From assembly GCA_948794795.1 (NCBI GenBank), contig CAQGLR010000062.1, positions 1 to 16,265 of the forward strand: 16,265 nucleotides of DNA, read 5' to 3'. A program made the position numbers and the translations under genes. This document shows positions 1-6,530 of this stretch, one piece after another (the first letter of the stretch is position 1; every line of letters starts with the position of its first letter). The notes beneath the pieces are model-generated. The model did not search any database and was not told the origin of the DNA. It saw only the letters and a program-made list of their open reading frames with translations. This DNA comes from an uncultured Lachnospiraceae bacterium. Lineage in GTDB: Bacteria; Bacillota; Clostridia; Lachnospirales; Lachnospiraceae.

Positions 1-64
1 GATGACTTCCATACAGCAATTTTACCAGGATTGCTTGCTTAAGTTCGCACTTATGCCGTCCCAT
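1..64 (-). CDS. Possible start of a further element gene, cut by the window edge
   Basis: An ATG at 64-62 opens a frame that stays open to the window edge for 21 codons, beginning MGRHKCELKQAIL. It overlaps the last 14 bases of the preceding gene in a different frame, in keeping with the overlapping starts seen throughout this operon. The only ribosome-site-like sequence, CAGGGG, abuts the ATG with no spacer, so initiation would rely on translational coupling. The stretch is too short to identify a family. It could equally be a chance open frame. Confidence 0.3.
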   Translation of the reverse strand, partial: MGRHKCELKQAILVKLLYGSH

Positions 65-500
65 CCCCTGGGTAAGTAATCCTGTACAGCACATCTGTAT
101 CAAGGCTGATAAACATAATATTATTAAGCACAATGCCATTACTGCAGGTTACATTGCGGAAAACCCTCTTTATAACCCCAAGCCCTTCCAGCCTGTCAAA
201 TGCTGCTTTTATGCTCCTTTTGGACTCACCAAACAAATCTGAATACTGCTGGTATGTTTTCTGGAGCATGTCACCTTTGAAGCGTTTTTTCCAGCCTGTT
301 ACCTGCCCTGTCCCCTCATCACGTACTTCTGATGGCCTGTACCAGTAAACAATGTCAGCAAGGACTGTTACAGCCAGCAGGTGTGGCTTCCCGTTATCCT
401 TAATTATTGTCCTGTACCACATCTGTGGTATTACATTCCCTGATATATTAATTTTCCCCATGCTGTCAACAGCAGCATTTCCACTTGTTATATATCCCAT
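51..500 (-). CDS. Winged-helix DNA-binding protein, replication-initiator-like, of a mobile element
   Basis: The protein has 149 residues when started at the ATG that shares one base with the parB stop (TAATG). An AGGGGG-type ribosome site lies within the parB end, and longer upstream starts lie inside parB. Residues about 22-60 form a conserved-looking helical block (NVIPQMWYR, then LLAVTVLADIVYWYRPSEVRDEG). Residues about 80-130 look like a winged helix: QKTYQQYSDLFGESKRSIKAAFDRLE followed by a hydrophobic wing. I recognise this type from Firmicutes integrative elements and plasmids next to ParA/ParB, where such proteins are called hypothetical or replication-related. A role in replication initiation or control of the element is inferred. 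The usual family length is not known to me; the C-terminus just after the wing may be short. Confidence 0.6.
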   Translation of the reverse strand: MGYITSGNAAVDSMGKINISGNVIPQMWYRTIIKDNGKPHLLAVTVLADIVYWYRPSEVRDEGTGQVTGWKKRFKGDMLQKTYQQYSDLFGESKRSIKAAFDRLEGLGVIKRVFRNVTCSNGIVLNNIMFISLDTDVLYRITYPGDGTA

Positions 501-1399
501 TACATGCCGCCCCCTTCCTGTTTCCATTTTTCCAGCAGCCTGTATATGGTGTCCTCTATTTCCATGCTGCTGCATCCTTCTGGAAAAAATTTATTAATGC
601 GTTCTGGTTTCAGTATGACTTTTTTACGTACAGGCTTTTCTTTTGACAGTATTAATCCGGCCACACTTCCAGAAAATTCCCCCGCAAGGCTGTATTTTTT
701 TAATTCTGATGCCTGCCTGCCATCTGGTACTGCGCCAAGTTCCTGCATTTTTTTATAGAGGACTTCCTGTTCCTCTTTCTTAAGGTATGACAAATCCACT
801 GCTGGTATAAAGCCAAGCTTTTTCTGGTCAGCCAGTGAAAGCAGTTCCCCTGTAAGTTCTGTCAGCCGGATATAACGCTGTATGTTCCTGCCGCTTTCAC
901 CTGCTTCCCCTCCTATTTCATCAGCAGTCTTTTTTTCTTTCCTGCTTCCCTGGTGTTTTAATGCTTCAGACTTCATTTTGTATGCAAAAGCTTTTTCTGA
1001 ATAAAGCAGGTTCTCCCGCTGGATATTGGAATCAACCATTTCCAGTACCGCTTCATCATCTGTCATTTCTTTTATTATTACAGGCATTGTGGAAAGCCCT
1101 GCCAGTTTTGCTGCTTCCCTGCGCCTGTGCCCTGATACCAGCTCATAGCCGCCTTCTTCCCGTTTCCTTGCAGTCCCGGGCACAAGCACCCTCCCATGCT
1201 GCCTTATGCTTTCCGCAAGTGCTTCCATCTCCCTGTCCATGTTTACCTTAAAAGGGTGGTTTTTGAAAGGGTGCAGCTCACTAAGCCGTATCTCCTGTAT
1301 GCCGTCCGGCTTTTCCATGCTGCCAAACAGGTCATTAAAACCTGCCATTTTTATCCTGTCTGTAACACGTTTCCTGTCCTGCGCTGCCCTGTTACCCAT
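500..1399 (-). CDS. parB: ParB/Spo0J-family partition protein of a mobile element
   Basis: The product has 299 residues. Residues about 36-125 are the ParB N-terminal CTPase/nuclease-like fold, with the box GHRRREAAKLAG at 90-101, where chromosomal Spo0J usually has GERR. NIQRENLLYSEKA at 125-137 is the conserved block following the box. Residues about 155-180 fit the helix-turn-helix that reads a parS site. The C-terminal 100 residues are charged and probably dimerise. The start overlaps the parA stop by 8 bases, and the end shares one base with the next gene, so it is translated as part of one operon with ParA. The expected role is binding element DNA and stimulating the ParA ATPase during segregation. 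No classical chromosomal parS palindrome was seen in the window, so this ParB probably uses another site. Family identification is firm; the element rather than chromosomal role is inferred from context. Confidence 0.9.
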   Translation of the reverse strand: MGNRAAQDRKRVTDRIKMAGFNDLFGSMEKPDGIQEIRLSELHPFKNHPFKVNMDREMEALAESIRQHGRVLVPGTARKREEGGYELVSGHRRREAAKLAGLSTMPVIIKEMTDDEAVLEMVDSNIQRENLLYSEKAFAYKMKSEALKHQGSRKEKKTADEIGGEAGESGRNIQRYIRLTELTGELLSLADQKKLGFIPAVDLSYLKKEEQEVLYKKMQELGAVPDGRQASELKKYSLAGEFSGSVAGLILSKEKPVRKKVILKPERINKFFPEGCSSMEIEDTIYRLLEKWKQEGGGM

Positions 1400-2174
1400 T
1401 CTGGAGCACCTCCCTTACCAGTGCTTCATATGCCAGTGCAACTTTGCTTTCTGGTGCATACTGGTAAATGCTTGTGCCTTCAACAGATATTTCTGCCGCC
1501 CTTACAGAAAACGGTATGCTGTTTTCAAAAATCTTTACACTGTCCCCATATGTTTTACGCACCAGCCCTGAAATATCCCTTGCGTAGTTAGTCCTGCTGT
1601 CCACCATTGTAAGGAGTATGCCTTCAATTTCCAGCCTGCTGTTAAGCTGCCTTTTTACTTTCCCTATGGTTTTTATAAGCTGTTCCAGCCCTTTTACTGG
1701 CAGGTATGCCGCCTGTACAGGTATAAGCACACTGTCTGCGCATACAAGTGCGTTTATTGTCACCATCCCAAGTGACGGGCTGCAGTCCACCAGTATATAG
1801 TCATACCTGTCTGCCACAAGGGAAACATATTCCCTTAAAATATTTTCCCTCCCCATGATATTGGCCAGTGATACTTCAACACCAGATAATTCAATGTTTG
1901 CAGGAAGAAGGCAGACACCTTCCACGTGTTTTAATATCCCCATGCCTGCATCAAATGTATCTTCATTTACAATATGTGACATAAGTGTTGCAAGTGTAAC
2001 CCCAATCCTGTCTGGTTCTGTATACCCGAGGCTTGCTGTCAGGCTTCCCTGTGCGTCTGCATCAATTAACAGCACCCTTTTCCCCTGCCTTGCCAGCCCT
2101 GTACCTAAATTCCCTGCAGTTGTGGTCTTTGCCACCCCGCCTTTCTGGTTTGCTATTGCTATTACTTTACACAT
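1392..2174 (-). CDS. parA: ParA/Soj-family partition ATPase of a mobile element
   Basis: The 260-residue protein is a complete Walker-type ParA. The deviant Walker A KGGVAKTT lies at 11-18, with signature lysines at 11 and 16; Ala replaces the usual Gly before the second lysine. The A' motif LLIDADAQGS is at 35-44 and Walker B YILVDCSPSLG at 126-136. There is no N-terminal DNA-binding extension, so it is the short Soj-like class that forms ATP-dependent DNA-bound gradients and works with the adjacent ParB. The start has ribosome site AGAGGAA about eight bases upstream. The gene follows the DUF3970-like gene by 19 bases and overlaps parB by 8. The small neighbours are typical of integrative elements rather than of the chromosomal soj-spo0J locus near the origin. 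Confidence 0.93.
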   Translation of the reverse strand: MCKVIAIANQKGGVAKTTTAGNLGTGLARQGKRVLLIDADAQGSLTASLGYTEPDRIGVTLATLMSHIVNEDTFDAGMGILKHVEGVCLLPANIELSGVEVSLANIMGRENILREYVSLVADRYDYILVDCSPSLGMVTINALVCADSVLIPVQAAYLPVKGLEQLIKTIGKVKRQLNSRLEIEGILLTMVDSRTNYARDISGLVRKTYGDSVKIFENSIPFSVRAAEISVEGTSIYQYAPESKVALAYEALVREVLQNG

Positions 2175-2193
2175 GGTAATTCCTCTTTTCTTT

Positions 2194-2373
2194 TTACTGT
2201 TTTCCTCTGATATTGTTCTTCTCTACTTCTGCATACGCCCTGTAAAATTTTTTTGTCCCTTTATTGGGGAACATATCGGAAAACTCTACCAATTCGATTT
2301 TTGGGTTTCCCTGTAAAATCTTCCTGAACCACTTAATACTGTTCTTAGTCCCCATCAGCCTGATTTTTAACAT
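2194..2373 (-). CDS. Small DUF3970-like protein of a mobile element
   Basis: A 59-residue protein starting MLKIRLMGT. This start is preferred because AAGGAAGGG lies four to five bases upstream of the ATG; a longer in-frame start at 2442 has no comparable site and would overlap the preceding gene. The sequence KIRLMGTKNSIKWF, then IELVEFSDMFPNKGTKKFYRAYAEV, resembles from memory the DUF3970 family, small beta-rich proteins of Firmicutes with no known function. The second half carries a basic NKGTKKFYR patch that could touch nucleic acid (inference). It sits between the DUF6075-like gene and parA in the same operon. The family name is a recollection that a profile search should confirm. Confidence 0.65.
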   Translation of the reverse strand: MLKIRLMGTKNSIKWFRKILQGNPKIELVEFSDMFPNKGTKKFYRAYAEVEKNNIRGKQ

Positions 2374-2407
2374 TAACCCTTCCTTTCCAGCAGGCATACA
2401 GTTTTTG

Positions 2408-2866
2408 TTATACACTGCATACTCTGGATAACGTATCTGCACTGCCTGCCAATAAATATAAGTCCAATTTCATTGGACTTGCATATATACAGCAGGACAA
2501 ATCCTCCACTGTATATTTCCTGCACTCATCAGCCTGTCCTTTCTTATCCCTGTAATCAAAAACACTTGGTGTCCCATTACAGTAAAGGTTAAATGCCATA
2601 CGCACCACCTTCATGCTCCCACTGGTATGCCAGTCTTCATGCAGGCATCCGGTCTTAATACTTCCTGTCTTAAAATCATAAATATTATAAATATTCTTTC
2701 TGGTATCATCACAAATACCAAGACAGTAACATAGTGCCTTATGGTACACATCCTGGCATCTTGTTTCTTTTAATTTTTCATAGTAGAATTTCTCATGTGC
2801 ACTGCTGGTAAAAGCAATATCTTCCTTTTGTATTTTTTCTGCTCCTGACGCTGTAATATTGTCCAT
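2408..2866 (-). CDS. DUF6075-like protein, first gene of the element operon
   Basis: The product has 152 residues, started at an ATG with a textbook ribosome site AAGGAGGT seven bases upstream. Recognisable blocks are HEKFYYEKL near residue 24, CQDVYHKALCYCLGICDDTR at about 37-56, NIYDFKTG, CLHEDWHTSGS at about 74-84, and VVRMAFNLYCNGTPSVFDY at about 87-105. These match my memory of DUF6075, a family of unknown function common in clostridial integrative elements. The many Cys and His residues in the middle could bind metal, but this is not established. The C-terminal 45 residues look less conserved. It leads the parA-parB operon, so a role in element maintenance or regulation is plausible but unproven. 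Confidence 0.75.
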   Translation of the reverse strand: MDNITASGAEKIQKEDIAFTSSAHEKFYYEKLKETRCQDVYHKALCYCLGICDDTRKNIYNIYDFKTGSIKTGCLHEDWHTSGSMKVVRMAFNLYCNGTPSVFDYRDKKGQADECRKYTVEDLSCCIYASPMKLDLYLLAGSADTLSRVCSV

Positions 2867-2901
2867 AAACTGAACCTCCTTAAAATTATTTTCTGTATAT
2901 A

Positions 2902-2920
2902 AAAAGGACTAAGTCCTTTT
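2902..2920. promoter_or_regulatory. Perfect palindrome, candidate operator 1 of the element operon
   Basis: AAAAGGACT and AGTCCTTTT form nine-base perfect arms around one central A. The core AGGACTAAGTCCT recurs with one change 65 bases away beside the -35. It falls about 15-30 bases downstream of the predicted transcription start. As a hairpin it would lack a loop, so a protein-binding site is more likely than a terminator. It might also be a partition site for the ParB of this module. Confidence 0.5.
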
Positions 2921-2940
2921 AAGCCATATTTTATTAAACT

Positions 2941-2968
2941 TTTATAGTCTAATAAGTATAACTTTCAG
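2941..2968 (-). promoter_or_regulatory. Predicted promoter of the element's DUF6075-parA-parB operon
   Basis: On the minus strand, CTGAAA (2968-2963, four of six to consensus) is followed after 16 bases by TATAAA (2946-2941, five of six). Transcription would start near 2934, leaving a leader of about 68 bases before the first gene. One AGGACTAAATCCT box overlaps the upstream edge of the -35 and a second lies in the leader, an arrangement that suits a repressor. Confidence 0.5.
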
Positions 2969-2979
2969 GATTTAGTCCT
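2967..2979. promoter_or_regulatory. Candidate operator 2 next to the -35 of the element operon
   Basis: Read on the minus strand this is AGGACTAAATCCT, differing at one base from the core of the palindrome at 2902-2920 (AGGACTAAGTCCT). It overlaps the predicted -35 hexamer by two bases. Two near-identical boxes bracketing one promoter suggest cooperative binding by an autoregulator of the operon (inference). Confidence 0.45.
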
Positions 2980-3010
2980 AACCGGGAAAATTTATTCATC
3001 TGGACACACA

Positions 3011-3034
3011 AAAGGGAGACTAAAGCCTCCCTTT
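3011..3034 (-). terminator. Probable terminator downstream of ppdK
   Basis: AAAGGGAG and CTCCCTTT are perfect eight-base arms around an eight-base loop. On the minus strand the stem ends in a short T run (CCCTTTTG). It lies about 140 bases after the ppdK stop and separates ppdK from the mobile-element module. The T tract is short, so efficiency may be modest. Confidence 0.6.
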
Positions 3035-3171
3035 CGGTAATTATATATAGATTTTGCAAATAATATCTTTAAACCTGTTCGCTTTCGTATACTCAGAATG
3101 ATGTTTCATATACTCCTGTACATCTTTCCTTGTAATAACCAGCGTTGTAAAATAAAAATATCTGCGTTCCT
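3035..3171 (-). other. Tail between the ppdK stop and its terminator, with a short unexplained open frame
   Basis: This 137-base stretch is mostly one open frame that begins inside the ppdK end and runs to 3041. After the ppdK stop it reads RRYFYFTTLVITRKDVQEY, then a 22-codon stretch starting MKHHSEYTKANRF. An AGGAG three bases before that internal ATG is a poor ribosome site. I do not recognise a family. It may be a tiny peptide gene, the remnant of a gene cut off when the element inserted, or chance. Confidence 0.2.
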
Positions 3172-5805
3172 CTATTTTCCTGCATTGGCAATCGCTGCCT
3201 GTGCTGCTGCAAGCCTTGCGATTGGCACACGGAATGGAGAACATGAAACATAATCCAGTCCAATCTTATGGCAGAATTCTACTGATGAAGGGTCACCGCC
3301 ATGCTCACCACAGATACCACAATGGAGTGAAGGACGTACTTTCTTACCTTTCTCAATAGCCATTTCCATAAGCTGGCCAACACCTGTCTGGTCAAGTTTT
3401 GCAAATGGGTCATTCTCAAAGATTTTTGCATCATAGTAAGCATCAAGGAACTTACCTGCATCATCACGTGAGAAACCAAATGTCATCTGTGTTAAGTCAT
3501 TTGTACCAAAGCAGAAGAACTCAGCCTCAGAAGCAATATCATCAGCTGTAAGTGCAGCTCTTGGTATTTCAATCATTGTACCTACTTCATACTTCATATC
3601 AACACCAGCGTTTGCAATTTCAGCATCTGCTGTTTCAACTACAATTTTCTTAACAACTTTAAGCTCTTTTATATCACCAATAAGTGGAATCATAATCTCA
3701 GGTTCTACTGTCCAGTCTGGATGAGCCTTCTTAACATTAATAGCAGCACGGATTACAGCGCTTGTCTGCATCTTTGCAATTTCAGGATAAGTTACAGCGA
3801 GACGGCATCCACGGTGTCCCATCATAGGGTTAAACTCGTGGAGTGATTCAATCATTGTCTTAATGTCTTCAACAGTCTTGCCCTTTGCATCTGCAAGTTT
3901 CTTAATATCAGCTTCCTCTGTAGGAACAAATTCATGGAGAGGAGGGTCTAAGAAACGTATTGTTACAGGATTTCCTTCAAGAGCTTCATATAACTTCTCA
4001 AAGTCACCCTGCTGGTATGGAAGAATCTTAGCAAGAGCTTCTTCTCTCTCTTCAACTGTATCTGAACAAATCATCTCACGGAATGCATCAATCCTGTCGC
4101 CTTCAAAGAACATATGCTCTGTACGGCAAAGACCAATACCTTCTGCACCAAGTTCACGTGCTTTCTTAGCATCTGCTGGTGTATCAGCATTTGTACGTAC
4201 CTTAAGCTTCCTGTATTTGTCAGCCCATGCCATGATACGTCCAAATTCTCCAGCGATTGTGGCATCAACTGTTGGTATAATGCCATCATAAATATTACCT
4301 GTAGAACCATCAATAGAAATCTCTGAACCCTCAGTATAAGTCTTGCCTGCAAGAGTAAACTTCTTATTCTCCTCATCCATAGCAATATCGCCACAGCCAG
4401 ATACACAGCATGTACCCATGCCACGTGCAACTACGGCAGCATGTGATGTCATACCACCACGTACTGTCAGGATACCCTGTGAAGCCTTCATTCCTTCAAT
4501 ATCCTCTGGAGATGTCTCAAGACGTACAAGTACGACTTTTTCTCCTCTTGCAGCCCATTCCTTAGCATCCTCTGCTGAGAATACAACCTTACCACAAGCA
4601 GCTCCAGGTGACGCACCAAGTGCCTTAGCAACAGGCTCTGCTTTCTTAAGTGCTGCTGCATCAAACTGTGGATGAAGCAGTGTGTCAAGGTTACGAGGGT
4701 CAATCATTGCTACTGCTTCTTCCTCTGTCCTCATGCCTTCATCAACAAGGTCACAAGCAATCTTCAAAGCAGCCTGTGCTGTTCTCTTACCATTACGTGT
4801 CTGTAACATATAGAGCTTCTTGTTTTCAACAGTAAACTCCATATCCTGCATATCCCTGTAGTGGTTTTCAAGTGTGCTGCATACCTTTTCAAACTCAGCA
4901 TATGCCTCTGGGAATTCCTCTGCCATCTTAGCAATAGGCATAGGCGTACGTACACCTGCAACAACGTCTTCACCCTGGGCATTAATAAGGAACTCACCCA
5001 TAAGCTTCTTCTCACCTGTAGCAGGGTCACGTGTAAATGCAACACCAGTACCACAATCATCACCCATATTACCAAATGCCATACTCTGTACATTTACAGC
5101 AGTACCCCATGAATAAGGAATATCATTGTCACGGCGGTATACATTTGCACGAGGGTTATCCCAAGAACGGAATACAGCCTTAACAGCACCCATTAACTGT
5201 TCCTTAGGGTCGTCAGGGAAGTCAGAACCAATCTTAGCTTTATACTCAGCCTTGAACTGTGAAGCAAGTTCTTTGAGGTCATCAGCAGTAAGTTCAACGT
5301 CGTAAGTAACACCTTTATCAGCTTTCATCTTGTCAATAAGCTCTTCAAAGTATTTCTTGCCAACTTCCATAACTACGTCTGAATACATCTGGATAAATCT
5401 TCTGTAGCAGTCCCATGCCCAGCGTGCATTGCCTGATTTTTCAGCAATAACATTAACAACTGTTTCATTAAGACCAAGGTTCAGAATAGTATCCATCATA
5501 CCAGGCATAGAAGCCCTTGCCCCTGAACGTACAGATACAAGAAGAGGATTCTCGTTGTCACCAAACTTCTTACCTGTGATGTCTTCCATCTTTACGATGT
5601 ACTCATTAATCTGTGCCTGAATCTCTTCGTTGATTTCACGGCCATCCTCATAATACTGTGTACAAGCCTCAGTTGTAATAGTGAAACCCTGTGGGACTGG
5701 AAGACCAAGACTGGTCATCTCAGCAAGGTTAGCACCCTTACCACCGAGAAGTTCACGCATGTTTGCATTTCCTTCACTGAACAAATAAACCCATTTGTTT
5801 GCCAT
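3172..5805 (-). CDS. ppdK: Pyruvate, phosphate dikinase
   Basis: This 877-residue cytosolic enzyme interconverts pyruvate, ATP and phosphate with phosphoenolpyruvate, AMP and pyrophosphate. In anaerobic clostridia it commonly acts in a pyrophosphate-linked glycolysis or in PEP formation. The domain order is complete. The nucleotide-binding part opens with GGKGANLAEM at 21-30. The phosphohistidine domain carries GGMTSHAAVVARG with the swivelling histidine at 455, the same number as in the Clostridium symbiosum enzyme. The TIM-barrel PEP/pyruvate domain has Arg561, Arg617, Glu746, Asn769 and the acid-base Cys832 in HCGICGEHGG, within one residue of the known catalytic set. Length is normal (874 in C. 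symbiosum). The ribosome site AGGAGG is nine bases from the ATG. It appears monocistronic, with its own promoter near 6100-6126, a long structured leader and a downstream hairpin terminator. Confidence 0.98.
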   Translation of the reverse strand: MANKWVYLFSEGNANMRELLGGKGANLAEMTSLGLPVPQGFTITTEACTQYYEDGREINEEIQAQINEYIVKMEDITGKKFGDNENPLLVSVRSGARASMPGMMDTILNLGLNETVVNVIAEKSGNARWAWDCYRRFIQMYSDVVMEVGKKYFEELIDKMKADKGVTYDVELTADDLKELASQFKAEYKAKIGSDFPDDPKEQLMGAVKAVFRSWDNPRANVYRRDNDIPYSWGTAVNVQSMAFGNMGDDCGTGVAFTRDPATGEKKLMGEFLINAQGEDVVAGVRTPMPIAKMAEEFPEAYAEFEKVCSTLENHYRDMQDMEFTVENKKLYMLQTRNGKRTAQAALKIACDLVDEGMRTEEEAVAMIDPRNLDTLLHPQFDAAALKKAEPVAKALGASPGAACGKVVFSAEDAKEWAARGEKVVLVRLETSPEDIEGMKASQGILTVRGGMTSHAAVVARGMGTCCVSGCGDIAMDEENKKFTLAGKTYTEGSEISIDGSTGNIYDGIIPTVDATIAGEFGRIMAWADKYRKLKVRTNADTPADAKKARELGAEGIGLCRTEHMFFEGDRIDAFREMICSDTVEEREEALAKILPYQQGDFEKLYEALEGNPVTIRFLDPPLHEFVPTEEADIKKLADAKGKTVEDIKTMIESLHEFNPMMGHRGCRLAVTYPEIAKMQTSAVIRAAINVKKAHPDWTVEPEIMIPLIGDIKELKVVKKIVVETADAEIANAGVDMKYEVGTMIEIPRAALTADDIASEAEFFCFGTNDLTQMTFGFSRDDAGKFLDAYYDAKIFENDPFAKLDQTGVGQLMEMAIEKGKKVRPSLHCGICGEHGGDPSSVEFCHKIGLDYVSCSPFRVPIARLAAAQAAIANAGK

Positions 5806-5872
5806 TGAAAGTTACCTCCTAAAATTAATTGTTTTAGCGATACCAATATCGCGCGTCTGGCTCCCCCAGATT

Positions 5873-5988
5873 TACTCTGGCCATGATAATGCACACAGGC
5901 CAGCACAGTATCCCATATCCAATACAAATATAATGTATTATACTGTGTATACCCAGCCTGTCCAAAATACACTATCATGGACAGAGTA
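5873..5988. repeat. Large imperfect inverted repeat, nested bulged stem
   Basis: The outer arms TACTCTGGCCATGATA (5873-5888) and its partner at 5973-5988 pair at 15 of 16 positions. Inside, ACAGGC (5894-5899) pairs with GCCTGT (5956-5961), CACAGTAT (5904-5911) with ATACTGTG (5940-5947), and AATACA (5921-5926) with TGTATT (5934-5939) around a seven-base loop. That makes about 35 paired bases over 116. It is either the core of a leader RNA for ppdK or a small palindromic mobile element (MITE-like). There is no obvious target duplication at its ends, which slightly favours the leader reading. Confidence 0.7.
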
Positions 5989-6013
5989 TAATAAGCATAC
6001 CTGATACCATACA

Positions 6014-6051
6014 TTTACCAGATATATAAAATACATAATATTCCTGGTAAA
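6014..6051. repeat. Inverted repeat TTTACCAG / CTGGTAAA
   Basis: Perfect eight-base arms at 6014-6021 and 6044-6051 are separated by 22 AT-rich bases. They lie just downstream of the predicted ppdK start. The same octamers recur in reversed order at 6187-6213 on the far side of the promoter. This may be a leader hairpin or half of a paired operator. Confidence 0.45.
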
Positions 6052-6098
6052 ACAATATATGGAAATTAAATGCTTAAATCTGGAAAGCTGCTAAGAAT

Positions 6099-6126
6099 AG
6101 TATAGCATATATATTGAAAATGTAAA
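6099..6126 (-). promoter_or_regulatory. Predicted ppdK promoter
   Basis: On the minus strand TTTACA (6126-6121) is followed after 16 bases by TATACT (6104-6099), each matching consensus at five of six positions. Transcription would begin near 6092. No competing match closer to the ppdK start was noticed, which implies a leader of about 285 bases. Confidence 0.6.
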
Positions 6127-6466
6127 AAGATTTTTTAAAAATTTTAGTAAAATTTAGAAAATATTTTGTCATTTTTTGCCTTGTGTCTGGTAATAATGCC
6201 GCATTTTTACCAGTATCCATATGTCATATTAATAATATTTTTATATTTTACATTATACGATACATATGTTATATTGCAGCTTTACAGGATTATTTAAATC
6301 CAGAAACATAAAAACAACGTATATTTTACCAAAATTTTATTCCCACTCACAATATAATGACTATTTCTATTAAAATTTATACAATAAATATAAAAATAAC
6401 CATGTAATAATAACTATTTACTAAATTATGGGTGTTAAATATATTCCAAAATAGACATATTAAATA
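6127..6466. other. AT-rich intergenic region between two divergent promoters
   Basis: Very AT-rich DNA with homopolymer and TA-rich runs, lying between the minus-strand ppdK promoter and the plus-strand lipoprotein promoter. Apart from the inverted repeat at 6187-6213 I see no gene, tRNA or clear RNA structure. It may act as an UP-element-like or curved region for either promoter. Confidence 0.5.
6187..6213. repeat. Inverted repeat CTGGTAA / TTACCAG upstream of the ppdK promoter
   Basis: Seven-base perfect arms at 6187-6193 and 6207-6213 flank 13 bases. They match the TTTACCAG/CTGGTAAA pair at 6014-6051. Together the two pairs bracket the predicted ppdK promoter, with centres about 168 bases apart. 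A regulator bridging the two sites is possible. Confidence 0.35.
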
Positions 6467-6496
6467 TTGACTAAAGCCGTTACTGTGCTATATAAT
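6467..6496 (+). promoter_or_regulatory. Predicted promoter of the lipoprotein gene
   Basis: TTGACT (6467-6472) is followed after 18 bases by a perfect TATAAT (6491-6496). Transcription would start near 6503, giving a leader of about 127 bases before the chosen ATG at 6630. This is one of the best consensus promoters in the window. Confidence 0.7.
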
Positions 6497-6530
6497 AGTT
6501 CCGTTACAACTAAATATCTAATAATTAACA

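Larger units (their letters stand above)
5806..6092 (-). promoter_or_regulatory. Long structured 5' leader of ppdK, candidate cis-regulatory RNA
   Basis: If the predicted promoter is right, the ppdK transcript carries about 285 untranslated bases. In transcript order they hold: an eight-base pair CTGGTAAA (TTTACCAG on the plus strand) at 6051-6014; a large bulged stem at 5988-5873; a five-base stem TCTGG/CCAGA with loop GGGAG at 5870-5856; a six-base stem GCGATA/TATCGC with a four-base loop at 5852-5837; and a six-base stem CTAAAA/TTTTAG at 5837-5819 that takes in the first two bases of the AGGAGG ribosome site. None is followed by a T run, so transcriptional attenuation is not evident; control of translation or message stability is more plausible. 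I do not recognise a known riboswitch class. The pairings were found by eye and no folding energy was calculated. Confidence 0.5.

Noticed and set aside
500..2174. Chromosomal soj-spo0J partition locus
   Set aside because: The neighbours are DUF6075/DUF3970 element genes rather than gidB/rsmG-type origin genes, the ParB box is GHRR rather than GERR, and no classical parS palindrome is present.
3863..4291. 142-codon plus-strand open frame antisense to ppdK
   Set aside because: It lies wholly inside a well-conserved gene, has Ser-rich low-information sequence and no ribosome site; it is a shadow of ppdK.
5715..6014. 99-codon minus-strand open frame across the ppdK start and leader
   Set aside because: It overlaps the ppdK N-terminus in another frame and runs through the inverted repeat; the residues do not look like a folded protein and there is no ribosome site.
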